From positions 620,001-684,000 of the forward strand of contig CP031970.1 of assembly GCA_022354845.1 (NCBI GenBank): a DNA stretch of 64,000 nt. Reading direction: 5' to 3'. This DNA comes from Streptococcus suis (lineage in GTDB: Bacteria; Bacillota; Bacilli; Lactobacillales; Streptococcaceae). Below the pieces are notes generated by a model. That model was not told where the DNA came from. It did not search any database and was given only the letters and a program-made list of their open reading frames with translations. The translations under genes were made by a program, and so were the position numbers. Of this stretch, positions 45,296 through 55,483 are shown in pieces (the stretch's first letter is position 1; each line of letters begins with the position of its first letter).

Positions 45296-45344
45296 TATAA
45301 TCTATGGCTCGAAAAAGAGACCATGGCAGAAAGGAATTTTTATA
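45296..45344 (+). promoter_or_regulatory. rpmE2 -10 and leader hairpin
   Basis: TATAAT at 45,296-45,301 is followed by a short hairpin (ATGG-CTC ... GAG-A-CCAT, about 45,304-45,324) just before the AAAGGAA ribosome site. L31 leaders regulated by L31 are known in Firmicutes; whether this is one needs a covariance model. Confidence 0.4.
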
Positions 45345-45587
45345 ATGAAAAAAGATATCCATCCAGAATATCGCACTGTTGTCTTCATGGACACAACTAC
45401 TGGCTACAAGTTCCTTAGTGGTTCAACTAAGAAATCAAACGAAACAGTTGAATTCGAAGGTGAAACATACCCATTGATCCGTGTGGAAATTTCATCAGAC
45501 TCACACCCATTCTATACTGGACGTCAAAAGTTCACTCAAGCAGATGGACGTGTGGATCGTTTCAACAAAAAATACGGTCTCAAATAA
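45345..45587 (+). CDS. rpmE2: 50S ribosomal protein L31 type B
   Basis: An 80-residue L31 of the zinc-independent type [21 protein letters not shown] with no zinc cysteines and [20 protein letters not shown] near the end. The start codon follows AAAGGAATTTTTATA; open codons upstream are part of the leader. In contrast to rpsN I see no AdcR box in front of it, in line with streptococci having only this L31. Confidence 0.95.
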   Translation: MKKDIHPEYRTVVFMDTTTGYKFLSGSTKKSNETVEFEGETYPLIRVEISSDSHPFYTGRQKFTQADGRVDRFNKKYGLK

Positions 45588-45624
45588 TCATCGTTATAAA
45601 ATCGTCAGAAACGTTGATTTTAAG

Positions 45625-45657
45625 CCATTCCCGTGCAGTGGGAGTGGTTTTCTTTTT
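45625..45657 (+). terminator. rpmE2 terminator
   Basis: CCATTCCC (45,625-45,632) pairs with GGGAGTGG (45,640-45,647), followed by a T-rich run. Confidence 0.8.
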
Positions 45658-45931
45658 GAAAAAGTAACGGGAAAAGTAACGGCTGGGCGCTACATTCTCA
45701 AAAATTGGGCAAACTTTTCAGCCGCTTTTCTTTTGTATTTTCGTTTTATGGATGTATTACTGTTTAAAGTAGTGGTTGTTCCGTCAATTGTTTTATAATG
45801 CCTTGATGAGATTGAACTAGTTTGTACTTATACGATTTTGGCTATACATTTCAACTTTTGATTTCAATGACCAGTCTTTTTTTGCTATAATGGAAAGAGT
45901 TAGTATTTGAGTTGAAAGTATGAGGTCATTC
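45658..45931. other. Intergenic stretch with a possible integrase tail and the rodA promoter
   Basis: On the minus strand a frame open for about 50 codons ends RKAAEKFAQFLRM and TAG at 45,692-45,690, which resembles the last residues of tyrosine integrases; what precedes it does not. Two GTTACTTTT-type direct repeats follow the stop. TG-C-TATAAT at 45,883-45,891 is the likely rodA promoter. Nothing else is recognisable. Confidence 0.3.
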
Positions 45932-47158
45932 ATGAATAACAGAGGAACAATTGATAGTCGAATAGATTATTCACTTATTCTACCCGTCTTTTTTTTACTA
46001 GTTGTAGGCATACTCTCATTGTATATAGCAGTTAGTCAGGATTATCCTGATATTGTACTTCAGATGGTTGGGCAACAGGTTGCATGGATAGGAATTGGAG
46101 TTATTGCTGCCTTAATCGTTATGTTTTTTTCTACCAAGTTCTTATGGCAAATTACACCGTTTCTCTATGTTTTGGGTTTAGGATTGATGGTTCTTCCATT
46201 ATTTTTCTACAGTCCGGATTTATTTGCTTCAACAGGTGCTAAAAACTGGGTTACGATTGGAGATACAACGCTGTTTCAACCTTCTGAATTTGTGAAAATC
46301 TCATACATCATCATGTTAGCAAGAGTGATTGTTACATTTCACAAGTACCATGAAGAACAGTCCATAAAGAATGATTTCAAATTAATAGGATATTTGACAC
46401 TCTTTACGATTCCTGTTTTGGCATTATTGGCCTTACAAAGTGATTTGGGTACATCTTTGGTTTTCATTGCAATTTTTTGCGGAATGGTTCTTTTATCAGG
46501 AGTATCATGGAAAATATTGGTGCCCATTAGCCTTGTTGCATTCGTTTTGGTGACTGGCTTTATATTGATTTTTATTTCACCTGGTGGAACAACTCTATTG
46601 CATAATTTGGGAATGGACACGTATCAAATCAACCGGATTTCCGCTTGGTTGGATCCTTTTAAAAATGCTCAAACTACGACCTATCAACAGGCACAAAGTC
46701 TCATTGCGATTGGAAGTGGTGGTTTAAAAGGGATTGGATTTAATCAGACTAATTTACTCATCCCAGTTCGTGAAAGTGACATGATTTTTACTGTTATTGC
46801 TGAGGATTTTGGTTTTATAGGTGGTAGTGTATTGATTGGTCTATATTTATTGTTAATTTATAGAATGTTACGGGTTACCTTGAAATCGAACAACAAATAC
46901 TATACCTACATATCTACAGGCTATATCATGATGCTTTTGTTCCACGTTTTTGAGAATATTGGTGCAGCAACTGGATTATTGCCTTTGACAGGTATTCCTT
47001 TACCTTTTATTTCACAAGGTGGATCATCAATGGTAGCCAACTTAATTGGTATAGGATTGATTTTATCCATGGGTTACCAGTATCATTTGTCGAATGAAAG
47101 AGACAATGATCATTCACGTAAATTTAAAAAAATTACAATCAAACGTTTAGAAAGATAG
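45932..47158 (+). CDS. rodA: Peptidoglycan glycosyltransferase RodA (SEDS family)
   Basis: A 408-residue SEDS polymerase with about ten membrane helices that builds glycan strands in side-wall growth. Conserved parts: GAKNWVTIG, FQPSEFVKISYIIMLAR, ALLALQSDLGTSLVF, VRESDMIFTVIAEDFGFIGG with the catalytic Asp region, and GIPLPFISQGGSS. Its place before DJ-1, gyrB and ezrA equals pneumococcal rodA, which favours RodA over FtsW. I prefer ATG 45,932, six bases after a GAGG site, to the ATG 12 nt upstream. Confidence 0.9.
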   Translation: MNNRGTIDSRIDYSLILPVFFLLVVGILSLYIAVSQDYPDIVLQMVGQQVAWIGIGVIAALIVMFFSTKFLWQITPFLYVLGLGLMVLPLFFYSPDLFASTGAKNWVTIGDTTLFQPSEFVKISYIIMLARVIVTFHKYHEEQSIKNDFKLIGYLTLFTIPVLALLALQSDLGTSLVFIAIFCGMVLLSGVSWKILVPISLVAFVLVTGFILIFISPGGTTLLHNLGMDTYQINRISAWLDPFKNAQTTTYQQAQSLIAIGSGGLKGIGFNQTNLLIPVRESDMIFTVIAEDFGFIGGSVLIGLYLLLIYRMLRVTLKSNNKYYTYISTGYIMMLLFHVFENIGAATGLLPLTGIPLPFISQGGSSMVANLIGIGLILSMGYQYHLSNERDNDHSRKFKKITIKRLER

Positions 47159-47165
47159 GTTTCAT

Positions 47166-47708
47166 ATGGTAAAAGTTGCAGTAATGTTGGCGCCGGGTTT
47201 TGAAGAAATCGAGGCTTTGGCACCTGTTGATGTTTTTCGTAGGGCTGGATTTGACTGTCATATGATAGGATTGCTGGATCGAACCGTTGAAGGTTCTCAT
47301 GGAATTCGTGTGGAAGCTGATACAAGGTTTTCGGGACAATTAACTTCCTATGATCTTGTTGTATTGCCGGGAGGGATGCCAGGTGCTACAAACCTTCGTG
47401 ATCATAGTGAATTGATCGCGGACTTACAGGCTGTTGTTGACACTGGTAAATTTGTTGCTGCTATCTGTGCTGCTCCTATTGTGCTGGATAGAGCAGGCTT
47501 ATTGGAGAACAGAAACTACACTTGCTATCCAGGTATGGAACAGGATATTCAATCAGGGAATCATATTGAAGAAGTAGTTGTAGTTGATGGTCCAATCGTT
47601 ACAAGTCGTGGGGCAGGAACCAGTCTAGAATTTGCTTATACGTTGGTAGATATGTTTGGCAATGATGGGCATGAATTAGCTAAGAAGATGGTTTATCGAC
47701 GTAATTAA
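47166..47708 (+). CDS. DJ-1/PfpI family protein
   Basis: A 180-residue class I glutamine-amidotransferase-like protein of the DJ-1/ThiJ group. The nucleophile elbow VAAICAAPIVL has the reactive Cys (about residue 101) and the N-terminal APGFEEIEALAPVDVFRRAG gives the conserved Glu. Family members act as glyoxalases, deglycases or chaperones; the function here is not settled. It starts 8 nt after rodA and is cotranscribed with it. A terminator follows. Confidence 0.88.
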   Translation: MVKVAVMLAPGFEEIEALAPVDVFRRAGFDCHMIGLLDRTVEGSHGIRVEADTRFSGQLTSYDLVVLPGGMPGATNLRDHSELIADLQAVVDTGKFVAAICAAPIVLDRAGLLENRNYTCYPGMEQDIQSGNHIEEVVVVDGPIVTSRGAGTSLEFAYTLVDMFGNDGHELAKKMVYRRN

Positions 47709-47718
47709 GTAGAACGAG

Positions 47719-47753
47719 AAAGGTAGAATGAGAGTCATCTACCTTTCTTTTTT
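47719..47753 (+). terminator. rodA-DJ-1 operon terminator
   Basis: AAAGGTAGA (47,719-47,727) pairs with TCTACCTTT (47,738-47,746), then a T-run. The gyrB promoter, TG-C-TATAAT, lies at 47,776-47,784. Confidence 0.85.
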
Positions 47754-47830
47754 ACTGTTAAATTAGTAAAAAATATGCTATAATGAAAGGTATTCACTAG
47801 AATGTTTTTAATAGCGATAAAGGAAGAAAA

Positions 47831-49783
47831 ATGACAGAAGAAATCAAAGATTTACAAGAAAAAGCTCAAGAGTATGATGCCAGTCAAATCCAAGTTCTAG
47901 AAGGTCTTGAAGCTGTTCGTATGCGTCCAGGGATGTATATTGGTTCCACATCTAAAGAGGGTTTACATCATTTGGTGTGGGAAATTGTCGATAACTCGAT
48001 TGACGAGGCGTTGGCGGGATTTGCGAATAAAATTGAAGTTTTCATTGAGACAGATAATTCTATTACCGTTATTGATAATGGACGCGGTATTCCTGTTGAT
48101 ATTCAGGAAAGAACGGGCCGCCCAGCTGTTGAGACGGTCTTTACAGTGCTCCATGCCGGAGGTAAATTTGGCGGAGGTGGCTACAAGGTATCTGGTGGTT
48201 TGCACGGCGTTGGTTCTTCTGTTGTAAATGCTTTGTCTGCTCAATTGGATGTACGAGTCTATAAAAACGGTCAGGTTTATTACCAAGAATACCGAAGAGG
48301 TGAAGTTGTTGCAGATTTGAAAGTAATAGGTGAAACAGACCGTTCTGGTACAACTGTTCATTTCACACCAGACCCTGAGATTTTTACTGAAACAACTGAA
48401 TTTGAATTTACTATATTAAACAAGCGGATTCAAGAACTTGCATTTCTAAACCGTGGTTTAAATCTTTCGATTACTGACAAACGGGAGGGCTTGGAACAAA
48501 CCAAGGAATACCATTATGAAGGCGGGATTGCCTCTTATGTTGAATACCTCAATGAAAATAAAGATGTGATTTTTGAGACACCAATTTACACTGAGGGTGA
48601 GATGGAGGATATCACTGTTGAGGTTGCTATGCAATATACAACAAGTTATCATGAAAATGTCATCAGTTTCGCCAATAATATCCATACTCATGAAGGCGGT
48701 ACTCACGAACAAGGTTTCCGTACAGCATTGACTCGTGTCATCAATGATTACGCTAAAAAGAACAAAATCCTAAAGGAAAATGAAGACAATCTATCTGGTG
48801 AAGATGTTCGAGAAGGTTTGACAGCAGTCATTTCTATTAAGCATCCTGTACCGCAATTTGAAGGACAAACAAAGACAAAACTTGGAAATAGCGAAGTTGT
48901 AAAGATTACAAACCGCCTCTTTTCTGATGCTTTTGCAGAGTTTCTGTTGGAAAATCCACAGATTGCTCGACGGATTGTTGAGAAAGGGATTCTGGCGAGC
49001 AAGGCTCGTATTGCAGCCAAACGTGCGCGTGAAGTAACTCGTAAGAAATCAGGTCTTGAGATTTCCAACCTTCCTGGTAAGTTAGCTGATTGTTCATCGA
49101 ATGATGCAACAAAGACAGAGTTGTTTATCGTTGAGGGGGATTCAGCCGGTGGATCAGCAAAATCTGGACGAAATCGTGAGTTTCAGGCAATCTTGCCAAT
49201 TCGTGGTAAAATCTTGAACGTTGAAAAAGCGAGCATGGATAAGATTTTGGCTAATGAAGAAATCCGTAGCTTATTTACTGCTATGGGGACTGGGTTTGGA
49301 GCGGATTTTGATGTTACCAAGGCTCGTTACCAAAAATTAGTCATCATGACGGATGCCGATGTCGATGGTGCTCATATTCGTACTCTCCTTTTGACTTTAT
49401 TCTACCGCTACATGCGTCCGATTGTTGAAGCAGGATATGTCTACATTGCACAACCACCTATCTATGGTATTAAGGTTGGAAGCGATATTAAAGAGTATAT
49501 TCAACCAGGTGTCAATCAAGAGCAGGAATTACAAGACGCTTTAGAGAGACATAGTACAGGACGCTCTAAGCCAACTATTCAGCGTTATAAAGGTTTGGGA
49601 GAGATGGATGATCATCAATTATGGGAGACAACTATGAATCCAGAAAACCGTTTAATGGCGCGTGTTTCAGTTGATGATGCTGCAGAAGCTGACAAGATAT
49701 TTGATATGCTGATGGGGGATAAGGTTGAACCTCGTCGAGAGTTTATCGAAGAAAATGCCGTGTATTCAACACTAGATGTGTAA
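47831..49783 (+). CDS. gyrB: DNA gyrase subunit B
   Basis: The 650-residue ATPase/Toprim subunit of gyrase, which introduces negative supercoils. GHKL ATPase motifs: [37 protein letters not shown]; Toprim: [30 protein letters not shown]-terminal [19 protein letters not shown]. The resistance region around [10 protein letters not shown] appears normal. The N-terminus [21 protein letters not shown] is the streptococcal form. It stands as a single unit with its own promoter, next to ezrA. Confidence 0.97.
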   Translation: MTEEIKDLQEKAQEYDASQIQVLEGLEAVRMRPGMYIGSTSKEGLHHLVWEIVDNSIDEALAGFANKIEVFIETDNSITVIDNGRGIPVDIQERTGRPAVETVFTVLHAGGKFGGGGYKVSGGLHGVGSSVVNALSAQLDVRVYKNGQVYYQEYRRGEVVADLKVIGETDRSGTTVHFTPDPEIFTETTEFEFTILNKRIQELAFLNRGLNLSITDKREGLEQTKEYHYEGGIASYVEYLNENKDVIFETPIYTEGEMEDITVEVAMQYTTSYHENVISFANNIHTHEGGTHEQGFRTALTRVINDYAKKNKILKENEDNLSGEDVREGLTAVISIKHPVPQFEGQTKTKLGNSEVVKITNRLFSDAFAEFLLENPQIARRIVEKGILASKARIAAKRAREVTRKKSGLEISNLPGKLADCSSNDATKTELFIVEGDSAGGSAKSGRNREFQAILPIRGKILNVEKASMDKILANEEIRSLFTAMGTGFGADFDVTKARYQKLVIMTDADVDGAHIRTLLLTLFYRYMRPIVEAGYVYIAQPPIYGIKVGSDIKEYIQPGVNQEQELQDALERHSTGRSKPTIQRYKGLGEMDDHQLWETTMNPENRLMARVSVDDAAEADKIFDMLMGDKVEPRREFIEENAVYSTLDV

Positions 49784-49871
49784 AAATGAAAAAAATAGTG
49801 CAATTGCTAGTAAGATATGGTATAATTAAGCGATATTTACTCGTAATCATTATGAAACTAAGGAGATTTAC

Positions 49872-51596
49872 ATGCCTACTGGAACAATCATTTTAATCAT
49901 TTCGATTGTTATTATTTTAATCATTGCCTATGTAGCCTGTCTGATTGTTCGCAAACGTAATGATAACCTTTTGGTTGCATTAGAAGAGCGCAAGGAAGAT
50001 TTATTTAATCTGCCAGTGAATCAGGAAGTGGAGGCCGTTAAGGCGCTTCATTTGATTGGTCAAAGCCAAGTTACATTCCGTGAGTGGAATCAAAAATGGG
50101 TGGATTTATCACTCAACTCATTTGCTGATATTGAAAATCATATTTTTGAAGCTGAAGGTTTTAACAATTCTTTCCGATTCATTAGCGCAAAAAACGCAAT
50201 TGATAGTATTGATAGCCAGATTAATTTGGTTGAGGAAGATATTGAAGCTATTCGCCACGGACTTGTTGAGTTAAAAGAACAAGAGGAGAAAAATTCAGGT
50301 CGCGTGAAACATGCATTGAATCTCTTCGATAGTTTACAGGAAACAGTTCGAGATAATGCTGATAGTTTTGGTGAAACCTTGCCAGAATTAGAGAAACAGT
50401 TGAAGAATATTGAAGTCGAATTCTCTGAGTTTGTCATGTTAAATTCATCTGGGGACCCAATCGAGGCGTCTGAAATTCTTGATAAGACGGAAGAGCATAT
50501 GATTGCCCTGAATCAAATTATGGATCGTATTCCTAATTTGATTGAAAAGCTTGAAAAATCATTCCCAGATCAATTAGATGATTTGGAGACTGGTTATCGC
50601 AAATTAGTAGAACAAAACTATTTGTTTACAGATAATGATGTAGAATCTCAATTCCAGAATATTCGTGTCTCTATTCGTGAAAATACAGCCTTGGTTGTAT
50701 CTTTTGATTTGGATGCAGCTGAAGATGAAAATGAAAAGATTCAAGCTAAACTGGAAGACCTTTATCAATTGTTCACTCGTGAAGTCGAAGCACATAAAGC
50801 AGTTGTGAAGATTAGTAATACCTTGCCAAAATTCTTGGCACATGTCAGAGAAAATACTGCGAAACTCGACGAAGAAGCTTCTCGTTTAAATGCAAGTTAT
50901 TTATTGGCAGAAAGTAAATTGTCTCGTATTAATCAATTGAAAAAACGTTTGGAGTCCATTGAAATAGTTGTGACTGAAAGTGTTGATGAAATTGAGACTC
51001 CACAAGTTGCTTATTCAATTGTACAAGAGCGTCTAGAACATGCTTTATCAACATTGAAAGAAATCGAAGAAGAGCAATTGGTACTTGCAGAGTATCTGAA
51101 GTCACAAGAAATTTCAGAAAATGCAGCGCGTAAAAAAGCTACACTTTATATCAATAAGCTTCATACCTTGAAACGCTACATGGAAAAACGCAATATGCCA
51201 GGCATTCCTGGTGAGTTCTTAACAAGTTTCTTCAGAACAAGCGATCATGTTGAGGCATTGATTTCTGAATTGGACTATAAACGAATTAACATCGAAGTGG
51301 TTAACCGTTTATTAGAAAATGCTACTTACGATATGAATCAACTGGAAGAGTTAGCTTATTTAATTGTACAAAATGCAACTTTGACAGAGCAACTCTTACA
51401 ATATTCTAATCGTTACCGCTCATTCGATGAGAGTGTTCAAAAAGCTTTTAATCGTTCTTTAGCTATTTTTGAAAAAGAGTTTGATTATCAAGCCTCTTTT
51501 GAAGAAATTTCATTTGCATTGGAGACAGTTGAGCCTGGTGTAACAGAACGTTTCGTTCGTTCATATGAAAAAACTCGCGAAGCCATTCGCTATTAA
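49872..51596 (+). CDS. ezrA: Septation ring regulator EzrA
   Basis: A 574-residue division protein: one N-terminal membrane helix (about 4-25, [20 protein letters not shown]) followed by a cytoplasmic chain of spectrin-like coiled coils, typical of EzrA, which binds FtsZ and other division proteins. No other domain is seen; Glu/Leu-rich heptads run nearly to the end. It has its own -10 (TATAAT near 49,820) and an AAGGAG ribosome site, and is followed by a long bidirectional terminator. Confidence 0.95.
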   Translation: MPTGTIILIISIVIILIIAYVACLIVRKRNDNLLVALEERKEDLFNLPVNQEVEAVKALHLIGQSQVTFREWNQKWVDLSLNSFADIENHIFEAEGFNNSFRFISAKNAIDSIDSQINLVEEDIEAIRHGLVELKEQEEKNSGRVKHALNLFDSLQETVRDNADSFGETLPELEKQLKNIEVEFSEFVMLNSSGDPIEASEILDKTEEHMIALNQIMDRIPNLIEKLEKSFPDQLDDLETGYRKLVEQNYLFTDNDVESQFQNIRVSIRENTALVVSFDLDAAEDENEKIQAKLEDLYQLFTREVEAHKAVVKISNTLPKFLAHVRENTAKLDEEASRLNASYLLAESKLSRINQLKKRLESIEIVVTESVDEIETPQVAYSIVQERLEHALSTLKEIEEEQLVLAEYLKSQEISENAARKKATLYINKLHTLKRYMEKRNMPGIPGEFLTSFFRTSDHVEALISELDYKRINIEVVNRLLENATYDMNQLEELAYLIVQNATLTEQLLQYSNRYRSFDESVQKAFNRSLAIFEKEFDYQASFEEISFALETVEPGVTERFVRSYEKTREAIRY

Positions 51597-51605
51597 ACAA
51601 AGACG

Positions 51606-51657
51606 AAAAGACCAGTATATCGCATTAGGAAAAGCGATATACTGGTCTTTTTTGTAA
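51606..51657. terminator. Bidirectional terminator between ezrA and hisK
   Basis: A perfect 18-bp stem (51,606-51,623 with 51,634-51,651), A-rich left and T-rich right flanks; the two genes converge here. Confidence 0.9.
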
Positions 51658-51660
51658 GTC

Positions 51661-52404
51661 CTATCGGTAATTGATGACTTCTTCTTTAGAAATAGAGTAT
51701 TCTTCTAATAAGGATTCGAGCTGATCAAAGCCTAATCTGAAATGGGCCAGTTTATGACCATCAGATCCAATTGAATAGCGATGGCACCCCAATTGTTGAA
51801 CCAGAGAAAGTGCATAACGATAAAGATCTTCGTGATGGTAGAGGTAGATACTCTTTGCATTTAATTCAAATGCAAGATTATTTTCGATCATTTTTTGAAA
51901 AATACGAATTAACTGTGGTTCATATATCTGTAAATCCTTGACAGATAAGTCGAAGAGACGAAATCCATAGTCAAAATGGGCAAGAACATCAGCCTCAACG
52001 CGCCCGATAGCGTATTCTAGTCGATCTAAGTAGTCACTTATGATGGTATGCATATCCATGTCAGCTACTTCATCGTCTAGGTAGTCATTTACTCCATTAT
52101 GGTGGACGGAGAGTAGTTTTAGATCAAACTCTTTATCAGCCAGATAAGAAAGAATGTCTGCTTCGCGTGGCTGGAAGTAGCCAATTTCAATTCCTTTTTT
52201 GATGCGGTTATTGTATTGTTTGTTTAGCTCAGCTATTTCTTTAGAATAGGCTTCATAGTCGGGTACATCGTCCTGTTTGCTGTAAGGGTTGGATAAGTCA
52301 AAATGTTCTGTTGTCACAATTTCGCCATCGTACTGATTCAAATAATCTCTAAAATCTGTTTCTGAGTCATAGGAATGATGAGTGTGCAAATGGTTATCTC
52401 GCAT
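51661..52404 (-). CDS. hisK: Histidinol-phosphatase, PHP family
   Basis: A 247-residue PHP-domain phosphatase. The metal-site motifs are MRDNHLHTHHSYDSETDF at the N-terminus, TTEHFDLSN, KGIEIGYF, LSVHHNGVND, DVLAHFDYGFR and YSIGSDGHKLAHF. It would remove phosphate from L-histidinol phosphate, the step before HisD. It is transcribed away from the His T-box operon and ends at the ezrA terminator, so it is not under the T-box seen here. The start at 52,404 follows GGAGG; upstream open codons include the ribosome site and are not coding. Confidence 0.88.
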   Translation of the reverse strand: MRDNHLHTHHSYDSETDFRDYLNQYDGEIVTTEHFDLSNPYSKQDDVPDYEAYSKEIAELNKQYNNRIKKGIEIGYFQPREADILSYLADKEFDLKLLSVHHNGVNDYLDDEVADMDMHTIISDYLDRLEYAIGRVEADVLAHFDYGFRLFDLSVKDLQIYEPQLIRIFQKMIENNLAFELNAKSIYLYHHEDLYRYALSLVQQLGCHRYSIGSDGHKLAHFRLGFDQLESLLEEYSISKEEVINYR

Positions 52405-52507
52405 GGCAAACCTCCTTTTTTTTTCTATTGTAACAGAAGCTAGAATCTTGAGCAAGACTTACTTTAAAGGCGAAGGTTAAGATTATCATAAAAAATTCTG
52501 ATAATTC

Positions 52508-52535
52508 TTGCAATTTCTTAAAAATTTGGTAAAAT
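52508..52535 (+). promoter_or_regulatory. Promoter of the his operon leader
   Basis: TTGCAA (52,508-52,513), 16 nt, TAAAAT (52,530-52,535) with an extended TG one base before. Confidence 0.7.
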
Positions 52536-52541
52536 AGTACA

Positions 52542-52796
52542 AAATAGAAAATCGAAGATAGAAACAATCCCAAATCACCTGCAGAGAGTATCTAGTTGCT
52601 GAAAGGATACAATGATTTGGGCACACATTCTTGAGTGCAGTTGTGAACGGTTGAAAGACTCAATAGCAATTGACGTCTGCTCACGTTACGAGCTGAAGTC
52701 TTAGACTTCCTGAGGGATATGTGGCGACATATATCTGAATGAAGGTGGAACCACGTGCAAACGTCCTGATACAAGGACTTCGCATGTGGTTTTTTG
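52542..52796 (+). ncRNA. Histidine T-box riboswitch leader
   Basis: The T-box core AGGTGGAACCACG lies at 52,743-52,755. The base of stem I pairs CCCAAATCA (52,569-52,577) with TGATTTGGG (52,613-52,621), and the triplet directly after is CAC (52,622-52,624), a His codon at the specifier position. The terminator pairs CCACGTGC (52,751-52,758) with GCATGTGG (52,782-52,789), with an inner GTCCT/AGGAC, and a T-run. Uncharged tRNA-His would permit read-through into hisC and the genes behind it. Confidence 0.9.
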
Positions 52797-52811
52797 ATTT
52801 TGGAGGATAAA

Positions 52812-53894
52812 ATGGAACTAAAAGGACTGAGAAAGATTGAACCTTACATAGCTGGAAAACAGCCAAAGGTAGAAAATATGATTAAGCTTAATACAAATGA
52901 AAATGCCTATGGTCCAAGTCCGGCTGTTATAGATGCATTGGCGAAATTTGAAGGAAAACACCTCCGGCGCTACTCTAGCTTAGATCAGGCTGATTTGCGT
53001 CAGGCACTTGCGCATCAGCATGGATTGGATCCGGAGCAGTTTGTGATAGGAAATGGTTCAGATGATATTCTTTCCATGGCTTTCCTTGCTTTTTTTCAAA
53101 CCGAATCGCCTGTGTTATTTCCAGATCTAACCTATGGGTTCTATAAGGTATGGGCTCAACTCTATGGTGTTCCTTATGAGGAGGTTCCTTTGAGAACTGA
53201 TTTTAGCTGGCATGTAGCTGACTATCAGAGGGAATGTGGAGGTATTATTCTAACCAATCCAAATGCACCGACAGGGCGTTTTCAGACCTTAGATGAGATC
53301 GAGGCTGTATTGAAAGCCAATTCACAAGTAGTGGTTATAATTGATGAAGCCTACGTCAATTTTGGTGGACAGTCAGCATTGGGGCTTCTTGATAAATATC
53401 CGAATTTATTTATTACTCGTACATTTTCTAAAGATGCTTCTCTAGCAGGATTGCGAGTTGGATACGGTGTAGGTTCTAAGCAACTCATAAGTGTGATTCA
53501 AGCCGTTCGCAATTCGATCAATCCCTATAATGTTGATGCGATTTCAGAAACACTTGCACTTGCAGCAGTGGAAGATTGGTCATATTATCAACAGTCTTGC
53601 CAAGCCATTATGGAAACACGTGATTGGTTTGCAAATGAATTAGAGGGCTTAAACTTCGATGTCTTACCTTCATCAACAAATTTTCTTTTAGTCAAACCCT
53701 CATTGGTTAAGGCGGAGGAGCTGTTTGCCTATTTAGAAAAAGAAAATATTTATATTCGCTATTTTCCTTCCCAGGAACGAATTCAGGATTGGCTTCGTAT
53801 TTCCATTGGAACGCAGAAGGAAATGGAAACTGTCCTATTAAAAATAAAGGAATATTGTCATGAACAAACGAACATTGCCACAGGGCTTACATGA
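52812..53894 (+). CDS. hisC: Histidinol-phosphate aminotransferase
   Basis: A 360-residue PLP aminotransferase of fold type [15 protein letters not shown] binds the substrate phosphate side, [12 protein letters not shown] the cofactor phosphate, LTNPNAPTG the pyridine region, and the PLP Lys is in [16 protein letters not shown]. The ATG at 52,812 follows TTGGAGGAT directly after the T-box terminator; six codons before it are not credible. First gene of the his operon; it overlaps hisZ by 35 nt. Confidence 0.95.
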   Translation: MELKGLRKIEPYIAGKQPKVENMIKLNTNENAYGPSPAVIDALAKFEGKHLRRYSSLDQADLRQALAHQHGLDPEQFVIGNGSDDILSMAFLAFFQTESPVLFPDLTYGFYKVWAQLYGVPYEEVPLRTDFSWHVADYQRECGGIILTNPNAPTGRFQTLDEIEAVLKANSQVVVIIDEAYVNFGGQSALGLLDKYPNLFITRTFSKDASLAGLRVGYGVGSKQLISVIQAVRNSINPYNVDAISETLALAAVEDWSYYQQSCQAIMETRDWFANELEGLNFDVLPSSTNFLLVKPSLVKAEELFAYLEKENIYIRYFPSQERIQDWLRISIGTQKEMETVLLKIKEYCHEQTNIATGLT

Positions 53895-54834
53895 TAAACT
53901 GTTTAAACGGGCCAAAGCAACTTATGAAATTGAAAGAACGGTTAGTGATCTCTTAATGGAACGAGGATTTCATCGGATTGAGACACCAACATTGGAACAT
54001 TTTGAAGTTTTTTCTGATCAGGTAAATAGAGATAATTACCATTTATTTGATAAAGAAGGTCAATTACTTAGCCTGCGCCCAGATATTACCAGTCAAATTG
54101 CCAGAGTTATTGCCTCAACACGGGTGCACACACCAATTAAATTTTCATACTCTGGCAAGGTTTTTCAAAGTCAGGAGTTGATGCGGGGGTTGGAAAATGA
54201 GCGAACTCAGGCTGGTATCGAAATTATTGGCTTTCCTGCTCAAGTAGCATATCAGTATGCCATTTCTAGTGCGAAGGAAGCTCTTGATAAGCTTGGATTA
54301 AAGGGATATAAATTTGAGTTTTCTCATGCGGCAATTTTAAGGACCATCTTCGATCATCTTGAATTGACTGGTGAACTTGCGAATGAACTCTCTCTCCATA
54401 TTCGCGATAAAAACATCACTAAGTTGAATGAATTTACCAAGCGACACCCTAGTGAATTTGATGGCTTTATTCGTAGGCTTCCTTATTTATTTGGAGAGAG
54501 TGAGACGGTCTTGAGACAAGCTCGGGAAGTGGTGACCAATTCTCAATTACTCAAGGCCTTTGATCAATTAGAAGAATTGATTACCTTCATTGAGAAAGAC
54601 TTAGGTATCGTAACTGTAGATTTAGCGCAACTTTCAACGGTTCCATACTATACTGGTATGATGTTCAAGGTTTTTGATCAACAGGTACCGGATGCCTTCT
54701 TATCTGGAGGGCGATATGATAAATTATTTGAGCGATTTGGTGCTCAGAAACTGACGGCAGTTGGGTGGGCTTTAGAGATTGATGCGGTTTATCAGGCAAT
54801 CCGTAAGAATATTGATTATGAAGGAGGCCAGTAA
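53860..54834 (+). CDS. hisZ: ATP phosphoribosyltransferase regulatory subunit HisZ
   Basis: A 324-residue HisRS-like protein without the anticodon-binding domain. The class II-like core shows [37 protein letters not shown] and [12 protein letters not shown]. Together with the short HisG it forms the hetero-octameric first enzyme and mediates inhibition by histidine. It overlaps the hisC end by 35 nt; hisG starts 2 nt after its end, so translation is coupled. Confidence 0.93.
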   Translation: MNKRTLPQGLHDKLFKRAKATYEIERTVSDLLMERGFHRIETPTLEHFEVFSDQVNRDNYHLFDKEGQLLSLRPDITSQIARVIASTRVHTPIKFSYSGKVFQSQELMRGLENERTQAGIEIIGFPAQVAYQYAISSAKEALDKLGLKGYKFEFSHAAILRTIFDHLELTGELANELSLHIRDKNITKLNEFTKRHPSEFDGFIRRLPYLFGESETVLRQAREVVTNSQLLKAFDQLEELITFIEKDLGIVTVDLAQLSTVPYYTGMMFKVFDQQVPDAFLSGGRYDKLFERFGAQKLTAVGWALEIDAVYQAIRKNIDYEGGQ

Positions 54835-54835
54835 G

Positions 54836-55483
54836 ATGGTGGAACAAGTAACCATTGCTCTAACCAAAGGGCGGATTGAGAAAGAAACGCTTGCTTTACT
54901 TGAAAAAGCTGGATTTGATATGTCCTTTATGATGGAAAAAGGGAGAAACTTGATTTTTGAAAGTCCAGATGGGCAGTTTCGTTTTTTATTGGTCAAGGCT
55001 CCTGATGTAACGACCTATGTTCGACATGGGGTGGCAGATTTAGGGATTGTTGGTAAGGATGTGCTGATTGAGCACCCAACTGGTTTTCTTGAAATGTTAG
55101 ATTTAAATTTTGGACTTTGTAAATTTTCAGTAGCTTCCATTCCTACATACAATCCAAGTGACCATAAGCGCAAGCGTATTGCGACCAAATATCCAACTGT
55201 TGCCATGGAATATTTTAATAAAAAAGGTGAAGATGTTGAAATCATTTCTATACAAGGCAGTGTGGAAATTGCACCAGTATTAGGGTTGGCAGATGCTATT
55301 GTGGATATTGTGGAAACTGGAAATACCTTAGTTGCTAATGGTCTCGTAGTTTTCGAAGATATTTGTCGCATTTCGACAAGGTTGATTGTTAATAAGGCAA
55401 GTATTAAGAACAAGCCCCAAATTCGTGAGTTTATTGAAAAATTGGAAACGATTGTTGGAAATGAGGAGGTACCCTTTACATGA
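54836..55483 (+). CDS. hisG: ATP phosphoribosyltransferase, short form
   Basis: The 215-residue catalytic subunit that joins ATP and PRPP in the committed step of histidine synthesis. It lacks the C-terminal regulatory domain of the long form and so needs His[22 protein letters not shown] at the start, [10 protein letters not shown] and the PRPP loop [19 protein letters not shown] are seen. The ATG at 54,836 has a GGAGG site in the hisZ end. It overlaps hisD by 4 nt. Confidence 0.95.
   Translation: MVEQVTIALTKGRIEKETLALLEKAGFDMSFMMEKGRNLIFESPDGQFRFLLVKAPDVTTYVRHGVADLGIVGKDVLIEHPTGFLEMLDLNFGLCKFSVASIPTYNPSDHKRKRIATKYPTVAMEYFNKKGEDVEIISIQGSVEIAPVLGLADAIVDIVETGNTLVANGLVVFEDICRISTRLIVNKASIKNKPQIREFIEKLETIVGNEEVPFT

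Noticed and set aside
45481..45798. A 105-codon plus-strand ORF after rpmE2
   Set aside because: Starts inside rpmE2 in another frame and crosses its terminator.
55015..55413. A 132-codon minus-strand ORF in hisG
   Set aside because: Antisense shadow of a well-conserved gene.
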